64,000 bases of DNA, taken from positions 48,930 through 112,929 of the forward strand of contig NZ_JADEYR010000009.1 of the NCBI RefSeq assembly GCF_015209585.1, read 5' to 3'. This document shows, piece after piece, positions 45,688 to 53,756 of this stretch. The position numbers were made by a program, and so were the translations under genes. Numbering within the stretch: position 1 is the first letter of the stretch; each line of letters starts with the position of its first letter. A model generated the notes under the pieces. The model was given only the letters and a program-made list of their open reading frames with translations. It made no database searches and was not told the DNA's origin. This DNA comes from Brachybacterium epidermidis. Its GTDB lineage: Bacteria; Actinomycetota; Actinomycetes; Actinomycetales; Dermabacteraceae.

Positions 45688-47615
45688 CACAGACCGGCAG
45701 GATCTCCTTCCGGGAGGACCCGAACCCCGAGCTCCGCGACGGCGAGCTCCGCGACGGCCAGGCCTCCAGCAGCGGACATGACCACGCATCGACCCCGCTG
45801 CTGGACATCCAGGACCTCGACGTCACCTTCACCACCTCCGCGGGACCCGTGCCCGCGGTGCGCGGTGCCAACCTCACCGTCTACCCGGGGCAGACGGTCG
45901 CCATCGTGGGCGAGTCGGGCTCGGGCAAGTCCACCACCGCCATGGCGATCTCCCAGCTGCTGCCGCGCAACGGCGCCATCACCGGGGGTCGGATCGAATT
46001 CCAGGGCACCGACATCGCCGCGGCCGACCGCAAGCAGATCCTCGCCCTGCGCGGCAGTGAGATCGGCCTGGTTCCCCAGGACCCGATGAGCAACCTCAAC
46101 CCCCTGTGGCGGGTGGGATTCCAGATCAAGGAGGCCCTGGTCGCCAACGGCATCGCCAAGGGGAAGGAGGCGGACCGTCGCGTCGTCGAGCTGCTCGCCG
46201 AGGCAGGGCTGCCCGACCCCGAGCGCCGCGCCAACCAGTTCCCCCACGAGTTCTCCGGAGGCATGCGCCAGCGGGCGCTGATCGCCATGGGGCTCGCGGC
46301 GCGCCCCTCCCTGCTGATCGCCGACGAGCCCACCAGCGCGCTCGACGTCACCGTGCAGCGGCAGATCCTGGACCACCTGGACCACCTCACCGACAGCCTC
46401 GACGTGGCCGTGCTGCTGATCACCCACGACCTGGGCCTGGCCGCCGAGCGCGCCCAGCATCTGGTGGTGATGTACCGCGGTCACGTGGTGGAGTCCGGTC
46501 CCGCCCTGCAGCTGCTGCAGGACCCGCAGCACGCGTACACCCAGCGCCTGATCGCAGCGGCCCCGTCCCTGTCCAGCCGGCGCCTGGTCTCCCAGCGTGA
46601 GCGCGCCCGCACGCGCCAGGACGCCGAGAAGGCGGCCCGGGCCCGTGACCCCCTGCCTGGACGGCACGACGACGGCGACGACGTGATCGTGGCGGAGAAC
46701 CTCACGCGCGTGTTCTCGATCCGCGGTCGCGCACCGTGGGAGAAGCCCACCCCGTTCACCGCGGTCGACGACGTCTCCTTCCGGCTGCGTCGCGGCACCA
46801 CCACCGCGATCGTCGGCGAGTCCGGCTCCGGCAAGTCGACCGTCGCGCAGATGGTGCTGAAGCTCCTGGAGCCCACCTCCGGCCAGGTGCGGTTCGACGG
46901 GCGCGATCTGGCGCAGATGTCCTCCAAGGAGCTGTTCGAGCTGCGGCGCCGCGTCCAGCCCATCTTCCAGAACCCCTACGGCACCATCGATCCCACGTAC
47001 TCGATCTTCCGCACCGTGGAGGAGCCGCTGCGCCTGCACGGCATCGGGACCCGGCGCGAACGGGTGGCCCGGGTGCGGGACCTGCTGGACAAGGTGGCGC
47101 TGCCCACCGGGGTGATGGACCGCTACCCCAATGAACTCTCCGGCGGTCAGCGGCAGCGTGTGGCCATCGCCCGCGCGCTGGCCCTGGAGCCGGAAGTGGT
47201 GGTGTGCGACGAGGCCGTGTCCGCCCTCGACGTGCTGGTGCAGGCCCAGGTGCTCGAACTGCTCAACGATCTGCAGAGCGAACTGGGGCTGTCCTACATC
47301 TTCATCACGCACGACCTCGCGGTGGTGCGCCAGATCGCCGATGACGTGCTGGTGATGGAGCAGGGCCGGGTCGTCGAGCACGCGCCCACCGAGCAGGTCT
47401 TCACCGACCCGCAGCAGGAGTACACCCGACGTCTGCTGGACGCCATTCCCGGCCGCAGCATCGAGCTGGCGGGATCGCGGATCCTCGGCGACCTCGAGGA
47501 GGCGCAAGCCCCCACCACCGACAGCATGGTCAGCGAGGACGAGCAGGAGCAGGCCGTCCGCGGCCCCATCGCGTCGGAGGGCGAGGACCCGTACACCACC
47601 GGCGGCGTGGTCTGA
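45684..47615 (+). CDS. Peptide ABC transporter ATPase, fused DppD-DppF type
   Basis: 643 residues with two complete ABC domains in one chain. Domain 1 (about 35-290): Walker [12 protein letters not shown], signature [15 protein letters not shown], Walker [13 protein letters not shown]. Domain 2 (about 335-590): Walker [13 protein letters not shown], signature [15 protein letters not shown], Walker [13 protein letters not shown] (Ala where Pro is usual). Each is followed by the oligopeptide-transporter C-terminal extension ([33 protein letters not shown]). It powers the adjacent permeases and replaces separate DppD and DppF subunits. Confidence 0.95.
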   Translation: MTQTGRISFREDPNPELRDGELRDGQASSSGHDHASTPLLDIQDLDVTFTTSAGPVPAVRGANLTVYPGQTVAIVGESGSGKSTTAMAISQLLPRNGAITGGRIEFQGTDIAAADRKQILALRGSEIGLVPQDPMSNLNPLWRVGFQIKEALVANGIAKGKEADRRVVELLAEAGLPDPERRANQFPHEFSGGMRQRALIAMGLAARPSLLIADEPTSALDVTVQRQILDHLDHLTDSLDVAVLLITHDLGLAAERAQHLVVMYRGHVVESGPALQLLQDPQHAYTQRLIAAAPSLSSRRLVSQRERARTRQDAEKAARARDPLPGRHDDGDDVIVAENLTRVFSIRGRAPWEKPTPFTAVDDVSFRLRRGTTTAIVGESGSGKSTVAQMVLKLLEPTSGQVRFDGRDLAQMSSKELFELRRRVQPIFQNPYGTIDPTYSIFRTVEEPLRLHGIGTRRERVARVRDLLDKVALPTGVMDRYPNELSGGQRQRVAIARALALEPEVVVCDEAVSALDVLVQAQVLELLNDLQSELGLSYIFITHDLAVVRQIADDVLVMEQGRVVEHAPTEQVFTDPQQEYTRRLLDAIPGRSIELAGSRILGDLEEAQAPTTDSMVSEDEQEQAVRGPIASEGEDPYTTGGVV

Positions 47616-47675
47616 CCCGGCGCATCGCCGACGTGTCCTCCACGACCATCGCGCGCCCCCGGGCCTGAGCACTTG

Positions 47676-47716
47676 TAGAATCGCCACGGCCCGGGGCGCG
47701 CCAGTTGCTGCGCCCC
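47676..47716 (+). promoter_or_regulatory. typA promoter -10 and leader hairpin
   Basis: TTGTAGAAT contains the best -10 match in the window (TAGAAT at 47676-47681, with extended TTG). The roughly 60-base leader carries a hairpin GGGGCGC (47693-47699) / GCGCCCC (47710-47716) and then a 31-base AC-rich tract before the ATG, with no clear Shine-Dalgarno sequence. The hairpin may regulate typA translation. Confidence 0.5.
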
Positions 47717-47747
47717 ACCTTGCGACTCGAAACGAGCACTCACCCGT

Positions 47748-49670
47748 ATGACACTTCGCCACCGCACCGACCTGCGCAACGTCGCGATCGTCGCCCACGT
47801 CGACCACGGCAAGACGACCCTGGTCGACGCCATGCTCACCCAGGGCGGCGCCTTCAGCGACCACGACAAGCACGACGAGCGGGCGATGGACTCCGGTGAG
47901 CTGGAGCGCGAGAAGGGCATCACGATCCTCGCCAAGAACACGGCGATCCGCTACACCGGCCCCTCGGCCGCGGAAGCCGGCGAGCCCGGCGGCATCACCA
48001 TCAACGTGATCGACACCCCCGGCCACGCCGACTTCGGCGGCGAGGTGGAGCGCGGCCTGTCCATGGTGGACGGCGTGGTGCTGTTGGTGGACGCCTCCGA
48101 GGGCCCCCTGCCGCAGACCCGCTTCGTGCTGCGCAAGGCCCTGGCCGCCAAGCTCCCCGTGATCCTGGTGGTCAACAAGGTCGACCGGCCCGACGCCCGC
48201 ATCGACGAGGTCGTGGGCGAGACCACCGACCTGCTGCTGGGTCTGGCCTCCGATGTCGCCGAGGAGGTCGAGGACCTCGACCTCGACTCGGTGCTGGACA
48301 TGCCGGTGGTGTACGCCTCCGGCAAGGCCGGCCGGGCCTCGCTGACCAAGCCGGTCGACGGGACCCTCCCGGAGGAGACCACGGTGGAGGCGCTGTTCGC
48401 CACCATCCTGGAGTCGATCCCCGCTCCCACCTATGACGACGAGGTGCCGCTGCAGGCCCACGTCACCAACCTCGACGCCTCCCCGTTCCTGGGCCGCCTG
48501 GCCCTGCTGCGCATCAAGAGCGGTGAGCTGACCAAGGGCCAGCAGGTGGCGTGGTGCCAGTCCGATGGTGAGATCCGCACCGTCAAGGTCACCGAGCTGC
48601 TGGAGACCAAGGGACTCACCCGCGAGCCGATGACCCGCACTGCCCGCCCCGGCGACATCGTGGCCGTGGCAGGCATCCCGCAGATCATGATCGGCGAGAC
48701 ACTCGCCGATCCGAACGATCCCCGCCCCCTGCCGCTGATCGAGATCGACGAGCCGGCGATCTCCATGACGATCGGCATCAACACCTCCCCGCTCGCCGGC
48801 AAGAACGCCAAGGGCCACAAGCTCACCGCCCGTCAGGTGAAGGACCGCCTGGCCTCCGAGCTGGTGGGCAACGTGTCCCTGCGGGTGCTGCCCACCGATC
48901 GACCGGACGCCTGGGAGGTGCAGGGCCGCGGCGAGCTGGCCCTGGCGATCCTGGTGGAGCAGATGCGTCGCGAGGGCTTCGAGCTCACCGTGGGCAAGCC
49001 CACCGTGCTGACCCGCCAGATCGACGGTGTGGTCCAGGAGCCCGTGGAGCGGATGACCATCGACGTGCCCGAGGAGTACCTGGGCACCGTCACCCAGCTG
49101 ATGGCCGCCCGCAAGGGCCGCATGGAGACCATGAGCAACCACGGCTCCGGCTGGGTGCGCATGGAGTTCACCGTCCCGTCCCGCGGCCTGATCGGCTTCC
49201 GCACCCTCTTCCTCACCGAGACCCGCGGCAACGGCATCGCCTCCTCCTACGCGGACGGCTTCGCCCCGTGGATGGGCACCATCGAGTTCCGCAGCACCGG
49301 CTCCCTGGTGGCCGACCGCGCCGGTGCCGTCACCCCGTACGCGATGATCAACCTGCAGGAGCGCGGCTCCTTCTTCGTGGAGCCCACCAGCGAGGTCTAC
49401 GAGGGCCAGGTGGTGGGGGAGAACTCCCGCAGCGAGGACATGGACGTCAACATCACCAAGGAGAAGAAGCTGACGAACAGGCGCGCCGCCTCGGCGGACT
49501 CCTTCGAGAACCTGGTGCCGCCGCGCAGGCTCACCCTGGAGGAGTCCCTCGAGTTCGCCGCCGAGGACGAGTGCGTCGAGGTCACGCCGCAGATCGTGCG
49601 CATCCGCAAGGTGATCCTGGATGCGGGTGAGCGCGCCCGGGCCCGCTCCCGTGCCAAGACCGGCGCCTGA
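47748..49670 (+). CDS. typA: Ribosome-associated GTPase TypA/BipA
   Basis: Translational GTPase that binds 70S ribosomes and helps 50S assembly under stress and cold. 640 residues. G1 [16 protein letters not shown]2 region [14 protein letters not shown]3 [13 protein letters not shown]4 [10 protein letters not shown]; then domain II, EF-G-like domains III and V, and the BipA-specific C-terminal domain ([15 protein letters not shown] [22 protein letters not shown]). Own promoter upstream. The following small membrane-protein gene starts 22 bases after its stop. Confidence 0.97.
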   Translation: MTLRHRTDLRNVAIVAHVDHGKTTLVDAMLTQGGAFSDHDKHDERAMDSGELEREKGITILAKNTAIRYTGPSAAEAGEPGGITINVIDTPGHADFGGEVERGLSMVDGVVLLVDASEGPLPQTRFVLRKALAAKLPVILVVNKVDRPDARIDEVVGETTDLLLGLASDVAEEVEDLDLDSVLDMPVVYASGKAGRASLTKPVDGTLPEETTVEALFATILESIPAPTYDDEVPLQAHVTNLDASPFLGRLALLRIKSGELTKGQQVAWCQSDGEIRTVKVTELLETKGLTREPMTRTARPGDIVAVAGIPQIMIGETLADPNDPRPLPLIEIDEPAISMTIGINTSPLAGKNAKGHKLTARQVKDRLASELVGNVSLRVLPTDRPDAWEVQGRGELALAILVEQMRREGFELTVGKPTVLTRQIDGVVQEPVERMTIDVPEEYLGTVTQLMAARKGRMETMSNHGSGWVRMEFTVPSRGLIGFRTLFLTETRGNGIASSYADGFAPWMGTIEFRSTGSLVADRAGAVTPYAMINLQERGSFFVEPTSEVYEGQVVGENSRSEDMDVNITKEKKLTNRRAASADSFENLVPPRRLTLEESLEFAAEDECVEVTPQIVRIRKVILDAGERARARSRAKTGA

Positions 49671-49692
49671 GGGACCGGACCGAGAGCGCCCC

Positions 49693-50127
49693 GTGACCCA
49701 GCAGCTCCCGCCGATCGACACCCAGTCCCTGGCCGCCCGCTTCTCCCAGGTGGCACTGGCGATCGTTCTCACGATCCTGTCGGTGGTGCTGCTGGTGACC
49801 ACGCACCGGCTGCGGCTGGACATCGGTGGCCTCGAGCTGCCCGCCGGACTGCTGTTCGGCGCGGTGTTCCAGGTGACGGCCTGCGTGTTCCTCTACGCGG
49901 CCACCGGCTCGCGACTGCCGCTGGCGGTGGTGGGCTCGCTGTGGGGACTGCTGGCGATGCCCTTCCTGGGCCGTGGCGTGGGCGGCGGCGTGCTGTTCCC
50001 CGCCGCGATCGGCGACCAGATCCAGTACTCCGGCTGGATCGTGCAGGGGATCGGCGTACTGCTGCCGTTCGTGATGATCGGCGTCATCACCCTGGTGCGT
50101 CGTCGAGGGCGAGCGCCGCGGGCCTGA
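49693..50127 (+). CDS. Four-helix membrane protein of unknown function
   Basis: 144 residues from a GTG at 49693; the frame runs back into typA, but that part is only shadow. Four hydrophobic segments (about 17-37, 46-66, 74-95 and 111-137) with short loops and a basic C-terminus (VRRRGRAPRA). Loops contain GRGVGGGVLFPAAIGDQIQYSG. Not recognised; position after typA suggests co-transcription. No enzymatic motif seen. Confidence 0.75.
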   Translation: MTQQLPPIDTQSLAARFSQVALAIVLTILSVVLLVTTHRLRLDIGGLELPAGLLFGAVFQVTACVFLYAATGSRLPLAVVGSLWGLLAMPFLGRGVGGGVLFPAAIGDQIQYSGWIVQGIGVLLPFVMIGVITLVRRRGRAPRA

Positions 50128-50131
50128 CCCC

Positions 50132-50425
50132 TCAGCCCTCCGGCTGGGCGACGGGCTGTCGGCGCGGCGGGGGAGGGGGCACCTCCTTGGAGGCGACCAT
50201 TAGGGTGCGGGGCACCGTGACGCGGCCACGCCTTGTCATCACGTCGACCGCCTTCTGATCGACCTCCAGGATCGTGCCCAGGGCGTCGGTCATCGACTCG
50301 CCGTGCGGCGAGGAGGTGCGGTCGATCGCGTAGCGCAGCACCACTCGGCGCCCGGGCTCCAGGAACGGGGCCCATCCCGGGCGGCGGCGGTGGCCGTCGT
50401 TCATCATCACGTATGCCTCCGACAT
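50132..50425 (-). CDS. Small SH3-like domain protein (resembles the N-terminal domain of Rv0428c-type acetyltransferases)
   Basis: 97 residues from the ATG at 50425 (GAGAGG site). The core GRRVVLRYAIDRTS...TDALGTILEVDQKAVDVMTRRGRVTVPRTLMVASKEVPPPP is a compact beta domain like the SH3-like module preceding GNAT domains in Rv0428c-type proteins; here no GNAT domain follows. A Pro-rich tail ends the protein. In many actinobacteria a GNAT gene of that kind lies near fdxA and dapC, so this may be a reduced relative. Divergent from fdxA. Confidence 0.65.
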   Translation of the reverse strand: MSEAYVMMNDGHRRRPGWAPFLEPGRRVVLRYAIDRTSSPHGESMTDALGTILEVDQKAVDVMTRRGRVTVPRTLMVASKEVPPPPPRRQPVAQPEG

Positions 50426-50616
50426 CCTCTCGACTCGGTCGGTCCGTCCGTTTCCAGGCTGGCAGGTTACTGCCGGGAAGGGTGCGGTGACCACCGCCGG
50501 CGAGGGTCTGGGGATGTTCGGCCCGTCACGCCGCAGCCGCCGCGCCGGGCGCCGGTTCCCCTTACCGCGCCTCACAGTGCGATGATGGGACGGTCCCCGT
50601 CGGAAGGAACTGCACC

Positions 50617-50946
50617 ATGACGTACGTCATCGCCCTGCCCTGTGTCGATGTGAAGGATCGGGCGTGCGTGGACGAGTGTCCGGTGGACTGCATCTACGAG
50701 GGCAATCGGATGCTGTACATCCAGCCCGACGAGTGCGTGGACTGCGGTGCCTGCGAGCCGGTGTGCCCGGTCGAGGCGATCTTCTACGAGGACGACGTCC
50801 CGGACCAGTGGGCCGAGTACTACGACGCCAACGTCGACTTCTTCGACGAGCTCGGCGCGCCCGGCGGCGCGGCGAAGATGGGTGTGATCGACAAGGACCA
50901 CCCGCTGATCGAGGCGCTCCCGCCCCAGCCCAACCCGCTGGCCTGA
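50617..50946 (+). CDS. fdxA: Seven-iron ferredoxin FdxA (3Fe-4S/4Fe-4S)
   Basis: 109-residue electron carrier. Cysteines at 9, 17, 21, 25, 40, 43, 46 and 50 fit the 7Fe pattern: C9, C17 and C50 ligate the 3Fe-4S cluster, C21, C40, C43 and C46 the 4Fe-4S cluster, and C25 is free, by analogy with Azotobacter FdI. Acidic C-terminal half typical for actinobacterial FdxA/FdxC. RBS GGAAGGAAC. Followed after four bases by dapC, a very common actinobacterial pair. Confidence 0.96.
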   Translation: MTYVIALPCVDVKDRACVDECPVDCIYEGNRMLYIQPDECVDCGACEPVCPVEAIFYEDDVPDQWAEYYDANVDFFDELGAPGGAAKMGVIDKDHPLIEALPPQPNPLA

Positions 50947-50950
50947 GCCC

Positions 50951-52105
50951 GTGGGAGCAGCACCGCGCACCTCGCTCGCCTCCCGCCTGCCGGTATTCCC
51001 GTGGGACACCCTGGCCGAGGCCCGCGACCTGGCCGCCTCGCACGCGGACGGCATGGTCGACCTCTCCGTCGGCACGCCCGTGGATCCCACACCCGCCTCG
51101 GTGCAGCAGGCGCTCGCCGATGCGGCCGACTCCCACGGCTACCCCACCACCATCGGCACCCCCGCCCTGCGCGAGGGCATCGTCTCCTTCCTGCACCGGC
51201 ACCGGGCTGCCCCGCCCTCCCTGGGCGCGGAGAACGTGCTTCCCACCATCGGCTCCAAGGAGCTGGTGGCGCACCTGCCCTTCCAGCTCGGCCTCGGCCC
51301 CGGGGATGCCGTCGCGTTCCCGCACGTGGCCTATCCCACCTACGACATCGGAGCCCGCCTGGTGGGCGCCCAGCCCCTGCCGGTGGACATGGTGCGCCTG
51401 GCCGCCGAGGGGGAGGCTGCCCTGCCCGATCCCTCGCTGGCCTCCCGGATCCGGCTGCTGTGGCTGAACTCGCCCTCGAACCCCACCGGCGCGGTGCTGG
51501 AGGCGGACCAGATCGCCGCGATCGTGCGCTGGGCCCGCGAGCGCGGCATCGTGGTCGCCTCCGACGAGTGCTACGCCCTGCTGCCGTGGACCGTCGACGA
51601 GGTGCCCTCGGTGCTGGACCCCCGCGTGAACGAGGGGAGCCTCAGCGGCCTGCTGTGCGTGTACTCGCTGTCCAAGCAGTCCAACCTGGCTGGCTACCGC
51701 GCTGCCTTCGTGGCCGGCGACCCGGCCCTGGTGGGGGAGCTGCTGGCGGTGCGCAAGCAAGCCGGAATGATGATCCCCGGCCCCATCCAGACCGCCATGG
51801 CCGCAGCCCTGGACGATGACGACGCGGTGGCGGCTCAGCGCGAGACCTACCGGGCGCGTCGCGCACTGCTCGCCGGCGCCCTGCGCGACGCCGGTGGTGA
51901 GATCCACGGATCGGACGCAGGCCTGTACCTGTGGACCACCTTCCGCGAGGACTGCGCCACGTCCGTGCGCGCACTGGCCGGTCTGGGGATCCTGGTGGCC
52001 CCGGGGATGTTCTATGGTGAAGCAGGCGGGACCTTCGTCCGCGTGGCACTGACGGCCACCGACGAGCGGATCGCCGCTGCCGCCCGGCGCCTGCAGCGCC
52101 ACTGA
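50951..52105 (+). CDS. dapC: Succinyldiaminopimelate transaminase DapC
   Basis: PLP-dependent class I aminotransferase that makes N-succinyl-LL-2,6-diaminopimelate in the lysine/DAP pathway. 384 residues from a GTG. PLP Lys at about 242 in YSLSKQSNLAGYRAAF (SKxSNLAGYR is typical for DapC). LNSPSNPTGAVLE and VASDECYALLPW supply the other cofactor contacts. With dapD at 61-62 kb and MurE this feeds peptidoglycan synthesis. Co-transcribed with fdxA. Confidence 0.94.
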   Translation: MGAAPRTSLASRLPVFPWDTLAEARDLAASHADGMVDLSVGTPVDPTPASVQQALADAADSHGYPTTIGTPALREGIVSFLHRHRAAPPSLGAENVLPTIGSKELVAHLPFQLGLGPGDAVAFPHVAYPTYDIGARLVGAQPLPVDMVRLAAEGEAALPDPSLASRIRLLWLNSPSNPTGAVLEADQIAAIVRWARERGIVVASDECYALLPWTVDEVPSVLDPRVNEGSLSGLLCVYSLSKQSNLAGYRAAFVAGDPALVGELLAVRKQAGMMIPGPIQTAMAAALDDDDAVAAQRETYRARRALLAGALRDAGGEIHGSDAGLYLWTTFREDCATSVRALAGLGILVAPGMFYGEAGGTFVRVALTATDERIAAAARRLQRH

Positions 52106-52134
52106 ACGATCCGACCACGCACAACGGAGAGCCC

Positions 52135-53487
52135 ATGGATCACGCGACGACGCCCGCCCGCCTCAGCTACGACGAGAAGACCCTCGATCTGCCGCGCATC
52201 GACGCCGTGGAGGGCAATCCGGGCATCGGGATCGGGCCGCTGCGCAAGGAGACCGGCGCGGTCACCTACGACCCCGGTTTCATGAACACCGCCAACACCA
52301 CCTCGGAGATCACCTACATCGACGGTGACGAGGGGATCCTGCGCTACCGCGGCTACCCCATCGAGCAACTCGCCGAGCACTCCACCTACCTCGAGGTGGC
52401 CTACCTGCTGATCCACGGCGAGCTGCCCACCCGCGGCCAGCTCGACAACTTCTCCGCCCAGGTGGAGCGCCGCACCCTGCTGGACGAGCGCTTCCGTCGG
52501 CTGTTCGACGACTACCCGCGCGATGCCCACCCGATGGCGGTGCTGCAGGCCGGCGTCTCCGCGCTGTCCACCTTCTACCAGGACTCCCTGGATCCCTTCG
52601 ACGAGGAGCAGGTGCGGCTGTCCTCGGTGCGGCTGCTGGCCAAGATGCCCACGATGGCGGCCTACGCCCATCGCATCGCGCAGGGCCACGCGCTGCTGTA
52701 CCCGGACAACCGCCTCTCCCTGATCGAGAACTTCCTGCGCCTGACCTTCGGCTTCCCGGTCGAGGAGTACATCGCCGACCCGGCCGTGGTGCGGGCCATG
52801 GAGCAGCTTCTGATCCTGCATGCGGACCACGAGCAGAACTGCTCCACCTCCGCGGTGCGCCTGGTGGGCTCGGCCCAGGCCAACCTGTTCACCTCGATCT
52901 CGGCCGGCATCGGCGCGCTGTCCGGCCCTGCGCACGGCGGCGCCAATGCCGCGGTGATGGAGATGCTCAACCTGATCCGCGACGAGGGCATCGACCCCCG
53001 CGACTACATGGAGAAGGTGAAGAACAAGGAGGACGGCATCCGGCTGATGGGCTTCGGCCACCGGGTGTACAAGAACTACGACCCCCGCGCCCGCATCGTC
53101 AAGAGCATCGCCGACACCGTGCTGGAGCGCCTGGGCGTCAACGACGAGCGCCTGGAACTGGCGATGAAGCTCGAGGAGATCGCGCTGAACGACGACTACT
53201 TCGTCGAGCGCAAGCTGTACCCGAACGTGGACTTCTACACCGGCATCATCTACAAGGCGATGGGCTTCCCCACCCAGATGTTCACGGTGCTGTTCGCGAT
53301 CGGTCGCCTGCCCGGCTGGATCGCGCAGTGGCAGGAGATGATCCACGACCCGGACACCAAGATCGGCCGCCCGCGCCAGATCTACACCGGCCACCCCGAG
53401 CGCCCGTACCAGGCGATGGAGGAGCGCACCGGCACCAGCGAGCTGCGCCTGGCGGAGCTCAAGGCCGAGATCGACAAGCGGGGCTGA
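52135..53487 (+). CDS. gltA: Citrate synthase
   Basis: Condenses acetyl-CoA and oxaloacetate at the entry to the TCA cycle. 450 residues, the longer type II-like form with an N-terminal beta domain (TYDPGFMNTANTTSEITYIDGDEGILRYRGYPIEQLA). Active-site motifs: LILHADHEQNCSTSAVRLVGS (His about 229), SGPAHGGANAAVMEML (His about 267) and GFGHRVYKNYDPRA, then the catalytic Asp region. RBS ACGGAGAG. Confidence 0.96.
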   Translation: MDHATTPARLSYDEKTLDLPRIDAVEGNPGIGIGPLRKETGAVTYDPGFMNTANTTSEITYIDGDEGILRYRGYPIEQLAEHSTYLEVAYLLIHGELPTRGQLDNFSAQVERRTLLDERFRRLFDDYPRDAHPMAVLQAGVSALSTFYQDSLDPFDEEQVRLSSVRLLAKMPTMAAYAHRIAQGHALLYPDNRLSLIENFLRLTFGFPVEEYIADPAVVRAMEQLLILHADHEQNCSTSAVRLVGSAQANLFTSISAGIGALSGPAHGGANAAVMEMLNLIRDEGIDPRDYMEKVKNKEDGIRLMGFGHRVYKNYDPRARIVKSIADTVLERLGVNDERLELAMKLEEIALNDDYFVERKLYPNVDFYTGIIYKAMGFPTQMFTVLFAIGRLPGWIAQWQEMIHDPDTKIGRPRQIYTGHPERPYQAMEERTGTSELRLAELKAEIDKRG

Positions 53488-53558
53488 AGCCGGTCCGATC
53501 GGCTGGACGGGCCCACACGCCCCGATGCAGAGGCCCGGAGTGCTCGCAAAAGCTCGAG

Positions 53559-53581
53559 ACGGTGTCGAGACCGTGAACGGT
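53559..53581. promoter_or_regulatory. Possible operator: repeated ACGGT/ACCGT half-sites
   Basis: ACGGT (53559-53563), ACCGT (53570-53574) and ACGGT (53577-53581) form two adjacent inverted repeats, overlapping the direct repeat TCGAGAC. They lie in the 258-base gap between gltA and the lower-GC ABC module, where a promoter for that module is expected. No protein partner can be named. Confidence 0.35.
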
Positions 53582-53687
53582 TGAAGAACATCACGTTGAC
53601 GCGCGGTCCTCGCCCCCCCTCCTGGTAGCTTCATCCCACGTCGGGTGACCGGCTTGTGGATCCAACAGGACAAAGGGGTTTGTTGTG

Positions 53688-53756
53688 ATGTCTGTACCGA
53701 AGACAAGAACCCCGAGAGATACTGCAAGTAGATTGACAGATCGTTATGGTGCATAA
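53688..53756 (+). CDS. Very short ORF (22 residues) overlapping the next gene, putative leader or peptide
   Basis: ATG 53688 follows AAAGGGG by 11 bases and opens 22 codons (MSVPKTRTPR..., ending in RYGA) to a TAA at 53754-53756. The next gene's ATG (53746) lies inside this ORF, and that gene has no Shine-Dalgarno sequence of its own, so translational coupling is plausible. The peptide is basic and hydrophilic with no signal sequence. It may be a leader peptide controlling the transporter or a small secreted/processed peptide; it may also be chance. Confidence 0.4.
   Translation: MSVPKTRTPRDTASRLTDRYGA

Noticed and set aside
45591..49823. 1410-codon minus-strand open frame opposite the transporter ATPase and typA
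   Set aside because: Same shadow composition; the plus strand holds two clear conserved genes.
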